Counted from the first letter of the stretch, positions 1 through 7,793 are shown. The stretch is DNA of 30,625 nt from JAHDHW01 sp964551455 (GCA_964551455.1 CAZKDA010000030.1:1-30625); one strand, 5' to 3'. A program made the numbers and translations. Notes: generated from the sequence alone by a model not told the origin.

Positions 1-2
1 TT

Positions 3-191
3 TACATAGTTGATGAAGCGGAGGCAGCAAGCTTTGTTACCGTTCACAGCTATGATGAAGCATCAAGGCTGTTATCCGGCGAGTTCAGGGTTAAATTATT
101 CAGAGACCCGAATGATAATATATCCAACCCCGCTAACCCCGATACCATTGTTTTCGAGCATGGTCAATTCCAAGTGTGGATTGAGGAATAA
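3..191 (+). CDS. C-terminal end of an unidentified protein (partial)
   Basis: An open frame enters from the left edge and ends at TAA 189-191, giving 62 residues with no start in the window. The visible part reads as alternating beta-strand sequence (VTVHSYDEASRLLSGEF, then FRVKLF and FQVWIEE at the end). This resembles the C-terminal beta-sandwich of small Bacteroidota surface lipoproteins (DUF6252-like), where a phrase of the type 'S/G-x-F' is followed by a final strand ending in acidic residues. That resemblance is from memory and weak. A hairpin follows 30 bases later, consistent with the end of a transcription unit. Confidence 0.5.
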   Translation, partial: YIVDEAEAASFVTVHSYDEASRLLSGEFRVKLFRDPNDNISNPANPDTIVFEHGQFQVWIEE

Positions 192-219
192 ATGCTACTC
201 ACAACACCGGCTACGCGAA

Positions 220-253
220 CGGGGCTTACAGACTGATCGGTTTGTAAGCCCTG
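220..253 (+). terminator. Hairpin downstream of the partial gene
   Basis: GGGCTTACA (222-230) pairs perfectly with TGTAAGCCC (243-251) around a 12-base loop, and the stem extends by a G-T and a C-G pair. It lies between the stop at 191 and the carB promoter. No clear T-run follows, so it is a possible terminator or a repeat-derived hairpin. The preceding bases (CTACGCGAACGGGGC) resemble bases near 16780-16796 in the repeat-rich region, which favours a dispersed repeat. Confidence 0.4.
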
Positions 254-348
254 TTTCATAGAATACTACACTGCGCCGATCGACGTGGAGGTGGCGGAGT
301 AGATTTTTTCTTTCACAGGTTTTACCCCACTATTTCTCATCCGTTTTT

Positions 349-356
349 TATCTTTG
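349..356 (+). promoter_or_regulatory. Putative carB promoter -7 element (TATCTTTG)
   Basis: TATCTTTG matches the Bacteroidota -7 consensus TAnnTTTG exactly and sits about 40 bases upstream of the carB start. No clear TTG -33 box is visible at the usual spacing, so only the -7 part is supported. Confidence 0.5.
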
Positions 357-396
357 CAGCCAAAATTCCGCAAATCTTAAAAACCTCAGCGATTAC

Positions 397-3213
397 ATGC
401 CCAGAGATAAATCGATCAAATCAGTCCTCATCATCGGTAGTGGACCCATCATCATTGGCCAGGCTTGTGAGTTTGATTATTCAGGAACCCAGGCCGCACG
501 TTCACTCCGGGAAGAAGGCATCGAAGTAACCCTCATCAACTCCAATCCGGCGACCATCATGACCGATCCGGTCACCGCCGATCATATTTACTTATTACCC
601 CTCACGGTGGAAAGCATTATAAAAATACTGGAGGAAAAGCAGATCGATGCTGTTCTGTCAACCATGGGCGGGCAAACCGCCCTCAACCTTGCCATCGACG
701 CAGGTAAGCAGGGAGTTTGGGACAAATACAATGTGCGGCTTATCGGCGTCGATCTCGATGCTATCGAATTGACGGAAAACCGCGAGTCCTTTCGAAAATT
801 GATGCTTGAAATAGGAATGGACGTTGCGCCTTCTTTTATCGCCAACTCTTTCCTCGAAGGAAAAGAAGCCGCACAGAAAATCGGCTACCCGCTCGTCATT
901 CGCCCTTCCTACACGCTCGGTGGCACGGGAGGCGGGTTTGTTCACTCCCCTGAATTTTTCGATGAGGCGCTTCGCCGCGGGTTGAATGCTTCTCCCACCC
1001 ATGAAGTTTTGGTAGAAAAAGCCGTGCTGGGCTGGAAGGAGTTCGAACTGGAACTATTGCGCGACAACAACGACAATGTGGTCATAATCTGCACGGTGGA
1101 AAATCTCGACCCAATGGGCATCCACACCGGCGACAGCATCACGGTGGCCCCGGCTATGACCCTTTCGGACACAGGATTTCAGCAAATGCGAAACGACGCC
1201 ATTAAAATGATGCGCTCGCTGGGTAATTTCGCAGGCGGCTGCAATGTGCAGTTTGCACAAGACCCTGAAACGGAAAAGCTGATCGCTATTGAGATCAACC
1301 CACGTGTTTCGCGCTCTTCGGCTCTGGCCAGCAAAGCTACCGGCTACCCCATTGCCAAGGTTGCTGCAAAACTCGCTATTGGTTACAACCTCGACGAACT
1401 GAAAAACCAGATCACCAAAACCACTTCGGCATATTTCGAACCCACACTTGATTACGTGATCGTAAAAATGCCGCGATGGAATTTTTCAAAATTTCAGGGT
1501 GCAGATCACCGGCTCGGCCTCCAGATGAAATCCGTCGGTGAGGTGATGGCCATTGGCCGCAATTTCCTGGAAGCCTTGCAGAAAGCCTGTCAGTCGCAGG
1601 AAAACAACCGCACAGGGCTTGGCGCTGACAAAAAGGAATGGATCAGAACTTCAGACATCCTCGAACGCCTCGAACAGGTCAGTGACGACCGGATCTATCG
1701 CCTGAAGGATGCCCTGCGATTAGGTGTTCCTGAAAAAACCGTTCAGAAACTGACTTTGATTGATCCCTGGTTTATCAAACAAATCAAGCGCCTGGTAAAA
1801 ATGGAAGAGCGCATGATGCGCTACAATGTAGCGGAAGATATTCCGGCAGATTTTTTCAGGGAGTTGAAAGAGGTGGGATACTCCGACGCCCAGATCGCCT
1901 GGTTGTTGCGAATCAATGAAAAGGAAGTGACCCGCCAGCGGTTGAAACTCGGCATCCGCAGAACCTATAAACTCGTGGATACCTGCGCCGCTGAATTTGA
2001 AGCGCAAACACCTTACTACTATTCTACCTTTGACGAAGAGAACGAAAGCATCCCTTCAAACAAAAAAAAGATCATTGTTTTGGGTTCCGGCCCAAACCGG
2101 ATCGGGCAGGGGATCGAATTTGACTATTGTTGCGTACATGGCATTCTGGCGATCAAAGAAGCCGGCTATGAAGCGATCATGATCAATTGCAATCCCGAAA
2201 CGGTTTCAACGGACTTCGACATTGCCGATAAATTGTATTTCGAACCTGTTTTCTGGGAGCATATCAAGGAGATCATCGACCTCGAAAAACCCGAAGGTGT
2301 GGTCGTTCAACTAGGCGGACAAACAGCGCTCAAGCTGGCCGAGCAATTCCATAAAAACGGTATCAAGATCTTCGGCTCCAGTTTCAAGTCGATGGACCTT
2401 GCAGAAGACCGGGGCGCGTTTTCCAACCTGCTGAAAGAGCTTGAAATCCCTTATCCCGATTACGGCTCCGCTACCGATGCCGACGAAGCCCTGGCGATTG
2501 CACGGCGGGTTTCCTACCCCGTGCTCGTGAGGCCTTCGTATGTTTTGGGAGGTCAAAGGATGCGGATCGTGATCAACGACGAAGAGTTGGAGCGCCACGT
2601 GCTCAGCATTTTCAAACACCTTCCCGACAATAAGGTGCTCATCGATCAGTTTCTCGAAAGAGCAAAAGAAGCTGAGATAGATGCCATCTGCGACGGCGAA
2701 GAGGTACACATCATGGGCATTATGGAACACATTGAGCCGGCGGGCATTCACTCCGGCGACAGCTCTGCCGTTTTGCCGACTTACAGTCTTTCCCCAAAAG
2801 TGATTGAAACCATGATCGAATATACCAACCGGCTTGCTTTCGCATTAAATATCCAGGGGCTGATCAACATCCAGTTTGCCATAAAAGACGAAAACGTATA
2901 TGTCATTGAAGCCAATCCAAGAGCTTCCCGCACTACGCCTTTTATTGCCAAAGCCTACCAGGTGCCTTATTTGAAAATAGCTACACAGGTGATGATCGGT
3001 ACGCATAAGCTCAAAGATTTTAAGATCGAAAAAAAGCTGGAAGGATACGCGATCAAGGTTCCCGTGTTTTCATTTGACAAATTCACCAATGTTGATAAAA
3101 ACCTGGGGCCGGAAATGAAGTCCACGGGTGAGGCCATTCATTTTATAAAAGGTACCACAGATCCGTTTTTCAGGGAACTGGACCGAAATCGCTCGATGTA
3201 CCTGACGCGATAG
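397..3213 (+). CDS. carB: Carbamoyl-phosphate synthase large subunit, short form
   Basis: Makes carbamoyl phosphate from bicarbonate, ammonia (delivered by the CarA glutaminase subunit) and two ATP, for pyrimidine and arginine synthesis in the cytosol. The protein has the internal duplication of the family: an N-terminal half beginning IIGSGPIIIGQACEFDYSG (residues 12-30) with the ATP-grasp motifs RPSYTLGGTGGG and EINPRVSRSSALASKATGYP, and a second half beginning VLGSGPNRIGQGIEFDY near residue 560 with RPSYVLGGQ and EANPRASRT. At 938 residues it stops where the E. coli enzyme (about 1073) enters its allosteric MGS-like domain. I recall other Bacteroidota CarB proteins being similarly short, so this is probably a lineage trait rather than a truncation. 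carA is not adjacent. AMP nucleosidase follows after 29 bases on the same strand and is probably cotranscribed. No strong Shine-Dalgarno precedes the ATG, which is common in this phylum. Confidence 0.97.
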   Translation: MPRDKSIKSVLIIGSGPIIIGQACEFDYSGTQAARSLREEGIEVTLINSNPATIMTDPVTADHIYLLPLTVESIIKILEEKQIDAVLSTMGGQTALNLAIDAGKQGVWDKYNVRLIGVDLDAIELTENRESFRKLMLEIGMDVAPSFIANSFLEGKEAAQKIGYPLVIRPSYTLGGTGGGFVHSPEFFDEALRRGLNASPTHEVLVEKAVLGWKEFELELLRDNNDNVVIICTVENLDPMGIHTGDSITVAPAMTLSDTGFQQMRNDAIKMMRSLGNFAGGCNVQFAQDPETEKLIAIEINPRVSRSSALASKATGYPIAKVAAKLAIGYNLDELKNQITKTTSAYFEPTLDYVIVKMPRWNFSKFQGADHRLGLQMKSVGEVMAIGRNFLEALQKACQSQENNRTGLGADKKEWIRTSDILERLEQVSDDRIYRLKDALRLGVPEKTVQKLTLIDPWFIKQIKRLVKMEERMMRYNVAEDIPADFFRELKEVGYSDAQIAWLLRINEKEVTRQRLKLGIRRTYKLVDTCAAEFEAQTPYYYSTFDEENESIPSNKKKIIVLGSGPNRIGQGIEFDYCCVHGILAIKEAGYEAIMINCNPETVSTDFDIADKLYFEPVFWEHIKEIIDLEKPEGVVVQLGGQTALKLAEQFHKNGIKIFGSSFKSMDLAEDRGAFSNLLKELEIPYPDYGSATDADEALAIARRVSYPVLVRPSYVLGGQRMRIVINDEELERHVLSIFKHLPDNKVLIDQFLERAKEAEIDAICDGEEVHIMGIMEHIEPAGIHSGDSSAVLPTYSLSPKVIETMIEYTNRLAFALNIQGLINIQFAIKDENVYVIEANPRASRTTPFIAKAYQVPYLKIATQVMIGTHKLKDFKIEKKLEGYAIKVPVFSFDKFTNVDKNLGPEMKSTGEAIHFIKGTTDPFFRELDRNRSMYLTR

Positions 3214-3242
3214 CGGATACGTTTTTATAAAAATCCCCTTTT

Positions 3243-4016
3243 ATGAAAACCAAAAAAGAGATTGTTGACAACTGGCTTCCCCGCTATACCGGGACTCCCC
3301 TTGAAGAGTTCGGCAGCTATATTTTGTTGACTAATTTCAGCAATTATGTCAAAATGTTCGCCGAATGGAATGGGGTACCGATCCGGGGGCAAGACCGCTC
3401 CATGTTGTCCGCAACTTCCGGCGATATTACGATCATCAATTTCGGCATGGGCAGCCCGAATGCAGGAACGATCGTCGATCTGATCACCGCCGTGCAACCA
3501 AAGGCCTGTTTGTTTCTGGGAAAATGCGGCGGTTTGAAAAGCAATAAAAACAAAGTCGGTGACCTGATCCTGCCTATTGCGGCGATCCGGGGCGAAGGAA
3601 CCTCAAACGATTATCTGCCTCCCGAAGTACCTGCGCTGCCTTCCTTTGCTTTGCAAAAAGCTATTTCCACCACCATCCGCGATTACAATCGGGATTACTG
3701 GACTGGCACGGTTTACACCACCAACAAGCGCGTTTGGGAACATCGCCGCGATTTTAAAAAATACCTCAAATCGCTACGCCCCATCGCCATCGACATGGAA
3801 ACGGCGACCATTTTTGTTGCTGCTTTTAAAAACCATATTCCTTCCGGGGCATTGCTCCTGGTTTCCGATTTGCCTATGGTACCCGAAGGCGTGAAAACCG
3901 AACACAGCGATAAACTCGTCACTGATCACTTTGTTGAGTTGCACCTGAAAATCGGAATCGATTCTTTAAAACAGCTTATTAACAATTCGTTGACTGTGAA
4001 GCATTTGCGGTTTTAG
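3243..4016 (+). CDS. amn: AMP nucleosidase (short Bacteroidota type)
   Basis: Hydrolyses AMP to adenine and ribose 5-phosphate, controlling the AMP pool. It belongs to the nucleoside phosphorylase (PNP/UDP) superfamily. Visible family features are the phosphate/glycine loop FGMGSPNA (67-74), FLGKCGGL (91-98), RGEGTSNDY (116-124), the substrate-binding IDMETATI (183-190) with the Met-Glu typical of ribose binding, and SDLP (208-211). At 257 residues it is much shorter than E. coli Amn (about 480) because it lacks the N-terminal regulatory domain. This matches the compact enzyme usual in Bacteroidota. It follows carB by 29 bases, so a shared transcript is likely. A general purine nucleoside phosphorylase is the alternative, but length and motif pattern favour AMP nucleosidase. 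Confidence 0.88.
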   Translation: MKTKKEIVDNWLPRYTGTPLEEFGSYILLTNFSNYVKMFAEWNGVPIRGQDRSMLSATSGDITIINFGMGSPNAGTIVDLITAVQPKACLFLGKCGGLKSNKNKVGDLILPIAAIRGEGTSNDYLPPEVPALPSFALQKAISTTIRDYNRDYWTGTVYTTNKRVWEHRRDFKKYLKSLRPIAIDMETATIFVAAFKNHIPSGALLLVSDLPMVPEGVKTEHSDKLVTDHFVELHLKIGIDSLKQLINNSLTVKHLRF

Positions 4017-4149
4017 GGGGGGAAGGGGGCATTGTAAAATAAGAGTTTTCATAATTGACCATGACAGGATTGGAAACGCAGCCGCCCCTACTTTAGGAGC
4101 TATTGCACTTGTGCATTATGTATCCGCCGTGTTTGTTCTAATATCTATT

Positions 4150-5148
4150 TTATTTCCATCCCCTTATTTCATTTGCAATCTTAATATATTCAATATGTGG
4201 TCTGTCATTTATTGCAGGTGGTAAATTAATTATTGACCGTAATTGGTTGATAAACTTGTCAGCTCCTCCGTCTAACCCTATTTCTTTGAGTTTATTGAAT
4301 TCATTTTCGTTGTAACGTATTTGATATTCTTCATTGAAGGTGACAAGGTTTCTATCGTATGCTCTGTGGTGCAATGCACAAAGGGCAATTCCATTACTTG
4401 TTTCATCTGTTCCGTCATAATGAACTGGAACTATATGAGCTGCATCAATTAACTTTAATTGCATATTGCAAAACGCGCACTTATTACTATATGAGGTAAG
4501 GATTCTTGATTTGAAACTATTGTCTCTAATTTTCTTTTTGACATTGGATACCGTTATCTGTCTTTCTTCTGTAATCGTAGCTATTTGCGTAGCATTAACG
4601 GCATCGGGGTTTTCAGTAACTTTTGACAGGATTTCCAAATCATTCTCTGATTCGCCAAAGGAATGCAATGATTCTAAGTTCTTAATGTACTCAACAAAAA
4701 AGTCAGGACGGAAAGCAATTGCAATTTCTTGGTTTTCCTTTGTCCAAGGAGCGATTCCTTTAATAAAAGCTTTTCTCAAGGCTTCTTCACGGATTTGAAT
4801 GGAAGGTGAAAATCCTAAAGTTCCAGTATGTTTGTTGAAATCAAATCCGGCAAAGACTTCTCCTTCTTTCCACCATCCAAGAATTACGGTCTTTCCGTCA
4901 ATTTCCTTTTCGAATTGGTCAACACCTGTAATTTGGATACGGTACTCATCAGTAGGTCTTGCTTTTCCTCCGCCATGTGTCAAATTCCAGATATATACTC
5001 TGATATTGTAGCTTTCATCATCTTTATAAATTTTCAACCTGAATGGGTGGAATTTTGGGTCTGATAGATATAAAATATTCCACTCGTCATCTCTAATTGC
5101 CTGGAGTATGATTTCAAGTAACTCGAACTTTCGATGCTTTGGCGCCAT
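4150..5148 (-). CDS. HNH restriction endonuclease of the R-M cassette
   Basis: Probable DNA-cleaving partner of the adjacent methyltransferase. The C-terminal half carries an HNH/ββα-metal nuclease module: a zinc-binding CAFC (C224, C227), the AAHIVPV strand with H238, and NGIALCALHHRAYD (C257, H260, H261), the pattern of HNH_2-type restriction enzymes. The N-terminal about 200 residues contain no motif I recognise and presumably give DNA recognition. The gene overlaps the 3' end of the methyltransferase gene by 35 bases (5114-5148) in another frame, so the two are translationally linked and form one operon with the XRE regulator. It ends at TAA 4150-4152, convergent with the AMP nucleosidase gene. 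The block is visibly AT-rich compared with carB, consistent with horizontal acquisition. No truncation is seen. Confidence 0.88.
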   Translation of the reverse strand: MAPKHRKFELLEIILQAIRDDEWNILYLSDPKFHPFRLKIYKDDESYNIRVYIWNLTHGGGKARPTDEYRIQITGVDQFEKEIDGKTVILGWWKEGEVFAGFDFNKHTGTLGFSPSIQIREEALRKAFIKGIAPWTKENQEIAIAFRPDFFVEYIKNLESLHSFGESENDLEILSKVTENPDAVNATQIATITEERQITVSNVKKKIRDNSFKSRILTSYSNKCAFCNMQLKLIDAAHIVPVHYDGTDETSNGIALCALHHRAYDRNLVTFNEEYQIRYNENEFNKLKEIGLDGGADKFINQLRSIINLPPAINDRPHIEYIKIANEIRGWK

Positions 5149-6064
5149 TAGATTTTATTTTTGAAGGGAAAAGAGGCTGATCTTCATTTTCAAACCTAAA
5201 AATGCTTCCTTCCAGATATTCTTTATTCAATTCAACAGAAATCCACTTTCTTCCCAATTCCTCTGCTACATATCCTGTTGTATTGGAACCGGCAAAAGGG
5301 TCTAATACAACTTCGTTTTCTTCTGTCAAGAATTTGATGAAAAATTCTGCAAAGCTTTTCGGAAATCTTGCAGGGTGCGGTTTGATTCCATTTTCTCTAC
5401 ACTTCCTTTGGTACTGGCCGTTTGAATTTGTGTTTGCAAGTTCCAATAAATTTGGTGGTATTGCCCCTCCATTATCTTTACCAAATTTGTCGGATATATC
5501 ATGACCACTCGGGCGTAATTTAGCCTTATAACCATTTTTTATCAGGTTTTTCATGCTTTCGCTATATGGCTTTAAAACTCTTCGGTTACTTGCCTTTGGA
5601 TTGGGGGTCTTTGATAACCACCAGACAACATTGACAGAATCTTTCACTCTTATTCTTCGGACTGTAACCCATTCCGCTGGAGTAGGAAGTCTTGATGGAT
5701 TGTAATGGAAAAATTCCTGGGCGAGATAAAAATTTTGTTCCCTGCAAAGTTTCACCAATAGTTCAAATTGATAAATACTCCTGACAGGAAAACCAGGTAT
5801 ATATGCGCCACCTAAATCTATTACAAGTGAGCCATCTGCCTTCAATATTCTATAAAATCTTTCACTAAACTGTAAAAACCATTCTATGTATTCTTCTTCT
5901 TGCTTATTCCCATATTCCTTTTGACGGGTTAAGGCAAAAGGAGGTGAGGTCAAAATAAGGTCAATTGAATTATCTGGAATTTCTTTCATTAATTCCAAAC
6001 TATCCCCGAGATAAGCACCTCCTAAATCAGTTTGGTAAAATGGTTTTTCTTTTAATTTGAACAT
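5114..6064 (-). CDS. Site-specific DNA methyltransferase, N4-cytosine type (beta class)
   Basis: Modifies the target sequence of the cognate HNH endonuclease using S-adenosylmethionine. The catalytic motif IV is TSPPF (39-43), whose S-P-P-F form points to N4-cytosine methylation; N6-adenine enzymes usually have DPPY. The AdoMet-binding motif I, DPFAGSNTTG, lies near the C-terminus (255-264). The order IV, then a variable target-recognition stretch (about 120-225), then I defines the beta class, as in PvuII-type enzymes. Length (316) is normal. The ATG at 6064 lies 17 bases after the regulator stop, and the 3' end overlaps the endonuclease by 35 bases. Low G+C matches the rest of the cassette. 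The recognition sequence cannot be read from the protein. Confidence 0.93.
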   Translation of the reverse strand: MFKLKEKPFYQTDLGGAYLGDSLELMKEIPDNSIDLILTSPPFALTRQKEYGNKQEEEYIEWFLQFSERFYRILKADGSLVIDLGGAYIPGFPVRSIYQFELLVKLCREQNFYLAQEFFHYNPSRLPTPAEWVTVRRIRVKDSVNVVWWLSKTPNPKASNRRVLKPYSESMKNLIKNGYKAKLRPSGHDISDKFGKDNGGAIPPNLLELANTNSNGQYQRKCRENGIKPHPARFPKSFAEFFIKFLTEENEVVLDPFAGSNTTGYVAEELGRKWISVELNKEYLEGSIFRFENEDQPLFPSKIKSNGAKASKVRVT

Positions 6065-6081
6065 TTTTGTTATTTTATTTT

Positions 6082-6408
6082 TTACAAATTGATTTTTCCC
6101 TGATTTGAATTTACTTGCCTCAAGTATTTCACTTTCTCCTCAGCAAGGTAAAGGACTTTATCAGAACAGTTATTTTTGTAAAGCTTATTGGCAATTTTTT
6201 CGCTAAGCAATTCTTCCTTCAATTCGCTCGAGTCCAAATTAAAAATCGCTGCTAGTTTTGGAATTCGCTTTTCGTCAAAATCTCGTTTTCCAGTTTCAAT
6301 TTTGCTCAAATTAGCTGTATCCATTTCAAGTTTCGCAGCTAACTGTGCAAGGGTTAAGCCTTTACCAATCCTTTGCTTTCTTATAAATTCGCCAAATTTT
6401 GGTTTCAT
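6082..6408 (-). CDS. XRE-family regulator of the R-M cassette (C-protein-like)
   Basis: A small helix-turn-helix protein of the Cro/CI family (108 residues from the chosen start). The HTH is FGEFIRKQRIGKGLTLAQLA followed by MDTANLSKIETGKRDF, with the recognition helix around TANLSKIE. It is the first gene of the cassette, 17 bases before the methyltransferase, the position of controller (C) proteins that time endonuclease expression. I chose ATG 6408: the frame extends to a TTG at 6480, but that would start upstream of the promoter at 6442-6471. A 17-base perfect inverted repeat at 6428-6444 is the likely binding site. The C-terminal about 35 residues after the HTH are longer than in classical C proteins (about 80 residues in total), so it may be a related XRE repressor rather than a canonical C protein. 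Confidence 0.85.
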   Translation of the reverse strand: MKPKFGEFIRKQRIGKGLTLAQLAAKLEMDTANLSKIETGKRDFDEKRIPKLAAIFNLDSSELKEELLSEKIANKLYKNNCSDKVLYLAEEKVKYLRQVNSNQGKINL

Positions 6409-6427
6409 CAAACTTGATTTTATTTTC

Positions 6428-6444
6428 TTGTCAACTTTTGACAA
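6428..6444 (-). promoter_or_regulatory. Candidate operator: perfect inverted repeat before the R-M regulator
   Basis: On the minus strand the site reads TTGTCAA-AAG-TTGACAA, two perfect 7-base arms around 3 bases. It starts inside the -7 element (6442-6449) and covers the expected transcription start, ending 19 bases before the regulator ATG. Binding there would block RNA polymerase, so negative autoregulation of the cassette is the simplest reading. Confidence 0.7.
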
Positions 6445-6471
6445 AACTACAAAACATCTTGAATCAGGCAA
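6442..6471 (-). promoter_or_regulatory. Promoter of the R-M operon (TTG-N19-TAGTTTTG)
   Basis: On the minus strand a TTG at 6471-6469 is followed after 19 bases by TAGTTTTG (6449-6442), an exact fit to the Bacteroidota consensus TTG-N17-23-TAnnTTTG. Transcription would begin near 6435, giving a leader of about 27 bases before ATG 6408. Its 3' edge overlaps the inverted repeat. Confidence 0.7.
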
Positions 6472-6514
6472 TATTCCCAACTTGTTTTTTTCGATTATTT
6501 TGAATTTAGCAGGT

Positions 6515-6642
6515 TATACTTGTTCACGGATAAACCGATCCCGACACGTCGGGAATTATTTTCTAAATCCGAAACCCCTACTTGTCGGGGCAGGCCTGCC
6601 CGACCGACGTCAGGCGGGCGGGTCTATGCGGTGTCGTGTATA
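6515..6642. repeat. Mosaic hairpin repeat, copy 1
   Basis: Shares its ends and middle with copy 2 at 15081-15204: left end TATACTTGTTCACGGATAAA, a central hairpin TCCCGAC-AC-GTCGGGA, a segment near AAATCCGAAA, and right end TCTATGCGGTGTCGTGTATA. Both ends carry TATA. This copy holds a 48-base block (6575-6622) absent from copy 2, which is itself built of palindromes, one of them REP-like. It lacks the 43-base hairpin block present in copy 2. It lies in the intergenic region upstream of the R-M operon. No coding capacity. Confidence 0.75.
6595..6622. repeat. REP-like GC-rich palindrome A
   Basis: A GC-rich imperfect palindrome with arms of the type CCTGCCCG(A) and CAGGCGGGCGGG. It recurs at 17051-17079 and 25652-25680, always outside genes. 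Here it is part of the block nested within the mosaic hairpin repeat. Confidence 0.65.
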
Positions 6643-6770
6643 GTTGTTTTTTTAAGGTGAAGCACACAATTATGGAATCCATACCCAAACCAAATAATTC
6701 TTCTATTCACACCAGCTTTCCCCAACAAAATTTTCACAATCAATTTATATCGCCACTTTCAAACAAACCC

Positions 6771-7793
6771 CTACTTTTTCACATTCACTACCACCTTCCC
6801 GATGGTTTTTCCGCTTTGAAAAAGTTTGATGGCATCTTTCAGGTTTTCAAAATCAAACTGGTGGCCGATGTGCGGCTTTCCAATGTTTAGTAGTTCCAAC
6901 TCTTCTAAAATGCTGCGCATCAGTTCCACTTTGTCGTAGAGCCAGATGAGGTTGAAGCCCAGGATACTTTTGTTTTGTTCGATCATTCTTTGCGGATCGA
7001 TCTTTGGGCGGGTAAAAAATTGGTAAGCCATTTTGAGAAAATTCGGCTTGTCGCCCGGCTGTGCATATCGAGCAGAACCATACACGATCATGCGCCCCAT
7101 CGGTGCCAGCCGCGAATAACCGGCCATCAATATTTTGCCGCCGATACATTCCATCACAAGATGCAACTCCCTTCCGTCCAGGCTGTCATTCAGTTGCTTT
7201 TTAAAATCTTCCCCGCGAACGATAACCCTGTCGTAGCCTTCTTTTTTCAGAAAATCAAGCTTCGAGGAACTGCCGACTGTGCCGACCGTAAACGCATCGT
7301 ATTTTTTGGCGATCTTGTTGGCAAACAGGCCGACGCCTCCGGCTCCCGAATGGATCAGCACGGTTTGGTTGCGCTGTAGATTGCCCAGGTGCAGCAATCC
7401 GTAAAAAGCAGTGAGCGCCTGTACCAAAAACCCCGCGCCTTCCTGAAAACTCCAGTCATCAGCCAACGGAACGACGTAGCTGGCATCGATATTCAAATGA
7501 GTAGTGTAAGCTCCAAACCGCGTAACGCCCATCACACGATCTCCGGCTTTGAACTGGGTTGCATCTTCACCTGCGGCCAGCACAACCCCCGAATATTCAA
7601 GTCCGGGAATAAATTCACCCTTCGGCGTTGCGCTGTACAAACCCCAAATCGCGAAGAGATCGGCGAAGTTTAATCCGATCGAATGCACCTCAACGGTAAC
7701 TTCGTTGGATTGGGGATCGGAAATCGACTCTTCTGCGATTTTGAGGCTGGAAATCTTTCCCGGTTTGAGGCGGTATGATCTTCGGTTTATCAT
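6771..7793 (-). CDS. Zinc-independent MDR oxidoreductase (quinone oxidoreductase/VAT-1-like)
   Basis: A medium-chain dehydrogenase/reductase, probably reducing quinones or activated double bonds with NAD(P)H in the cytosol. The N-terminal GroES-like domain contains VHSIGLNFADLFAIWG and the family phrase FIPGLEYSGVVLAAG (61-75). The Rossmann domain has the nucleotide loop HSGAGGVG (148-155). The cysteine ligands of zinc-dependent members are missing, placing it with the quinone oxidoreductase/synaptic vesicle VAT-1 branch. Length 340 is normal. Its ATG overlaps the TGA of the upstream multihaem cytochrome gene (ATGA, 7790-7793), so the two are translationally coupled. That suggests a joint redox role, although the cytochrome is exported and this protein shows no signal peptide. 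The substrate is unknown. Confidence 0.87.
   Translation of the reverse strand: MINRRSYRLKPGKISSLKIAEESISDPQSNEVTVEVHSIGLNFADLFAIWGLYSATPKGEFIPGLEYSGVVLAAGEDATQFKAGDRVMGVTRFGAYTTHLNIDASYVVPLADDWSFQEGAGFLVQALTAFYGLLHLGNLQRNQTVLIHSGAGGVGLFANKIAKKYDAFTVGTVGSSSKLDFLKKEGYDRVIVRGEDFKKQLNDSLDGRELHLVMECIGGKILMAGYSRLAPMGRMIVYGSARYAQPGDKPNFLKMAYQFFTRPKIDPQRMIEQNKSILGFNLIWLYDKVELMRSILEELELLNIGKPHIGHQFDFENLKDAIKLFQSGKTIGKVVVNVKK

Noticed and set aside
10..261. Open frame of 83 residues on the plus strand at the left edge
   Set aside because: It overlaps in another frame the better-supported C-terminal coding end (3-191) and runs through the hairpin; its composition looks random.
6409..6480. Longer N-terminus for the R-M regulator (24 extra residues from a TTG codon)
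   Set aside because: The extension lies over and upstream of a strong promoter and operator, and the HTH domain begins normally right after ATG 6408.
6582..6890. Open frame of 102 residues on the plus strand
   Set aside because: It starts inside the hairpin repeat and its end lies antisense to the MDR gene, whose frame is clearly real.
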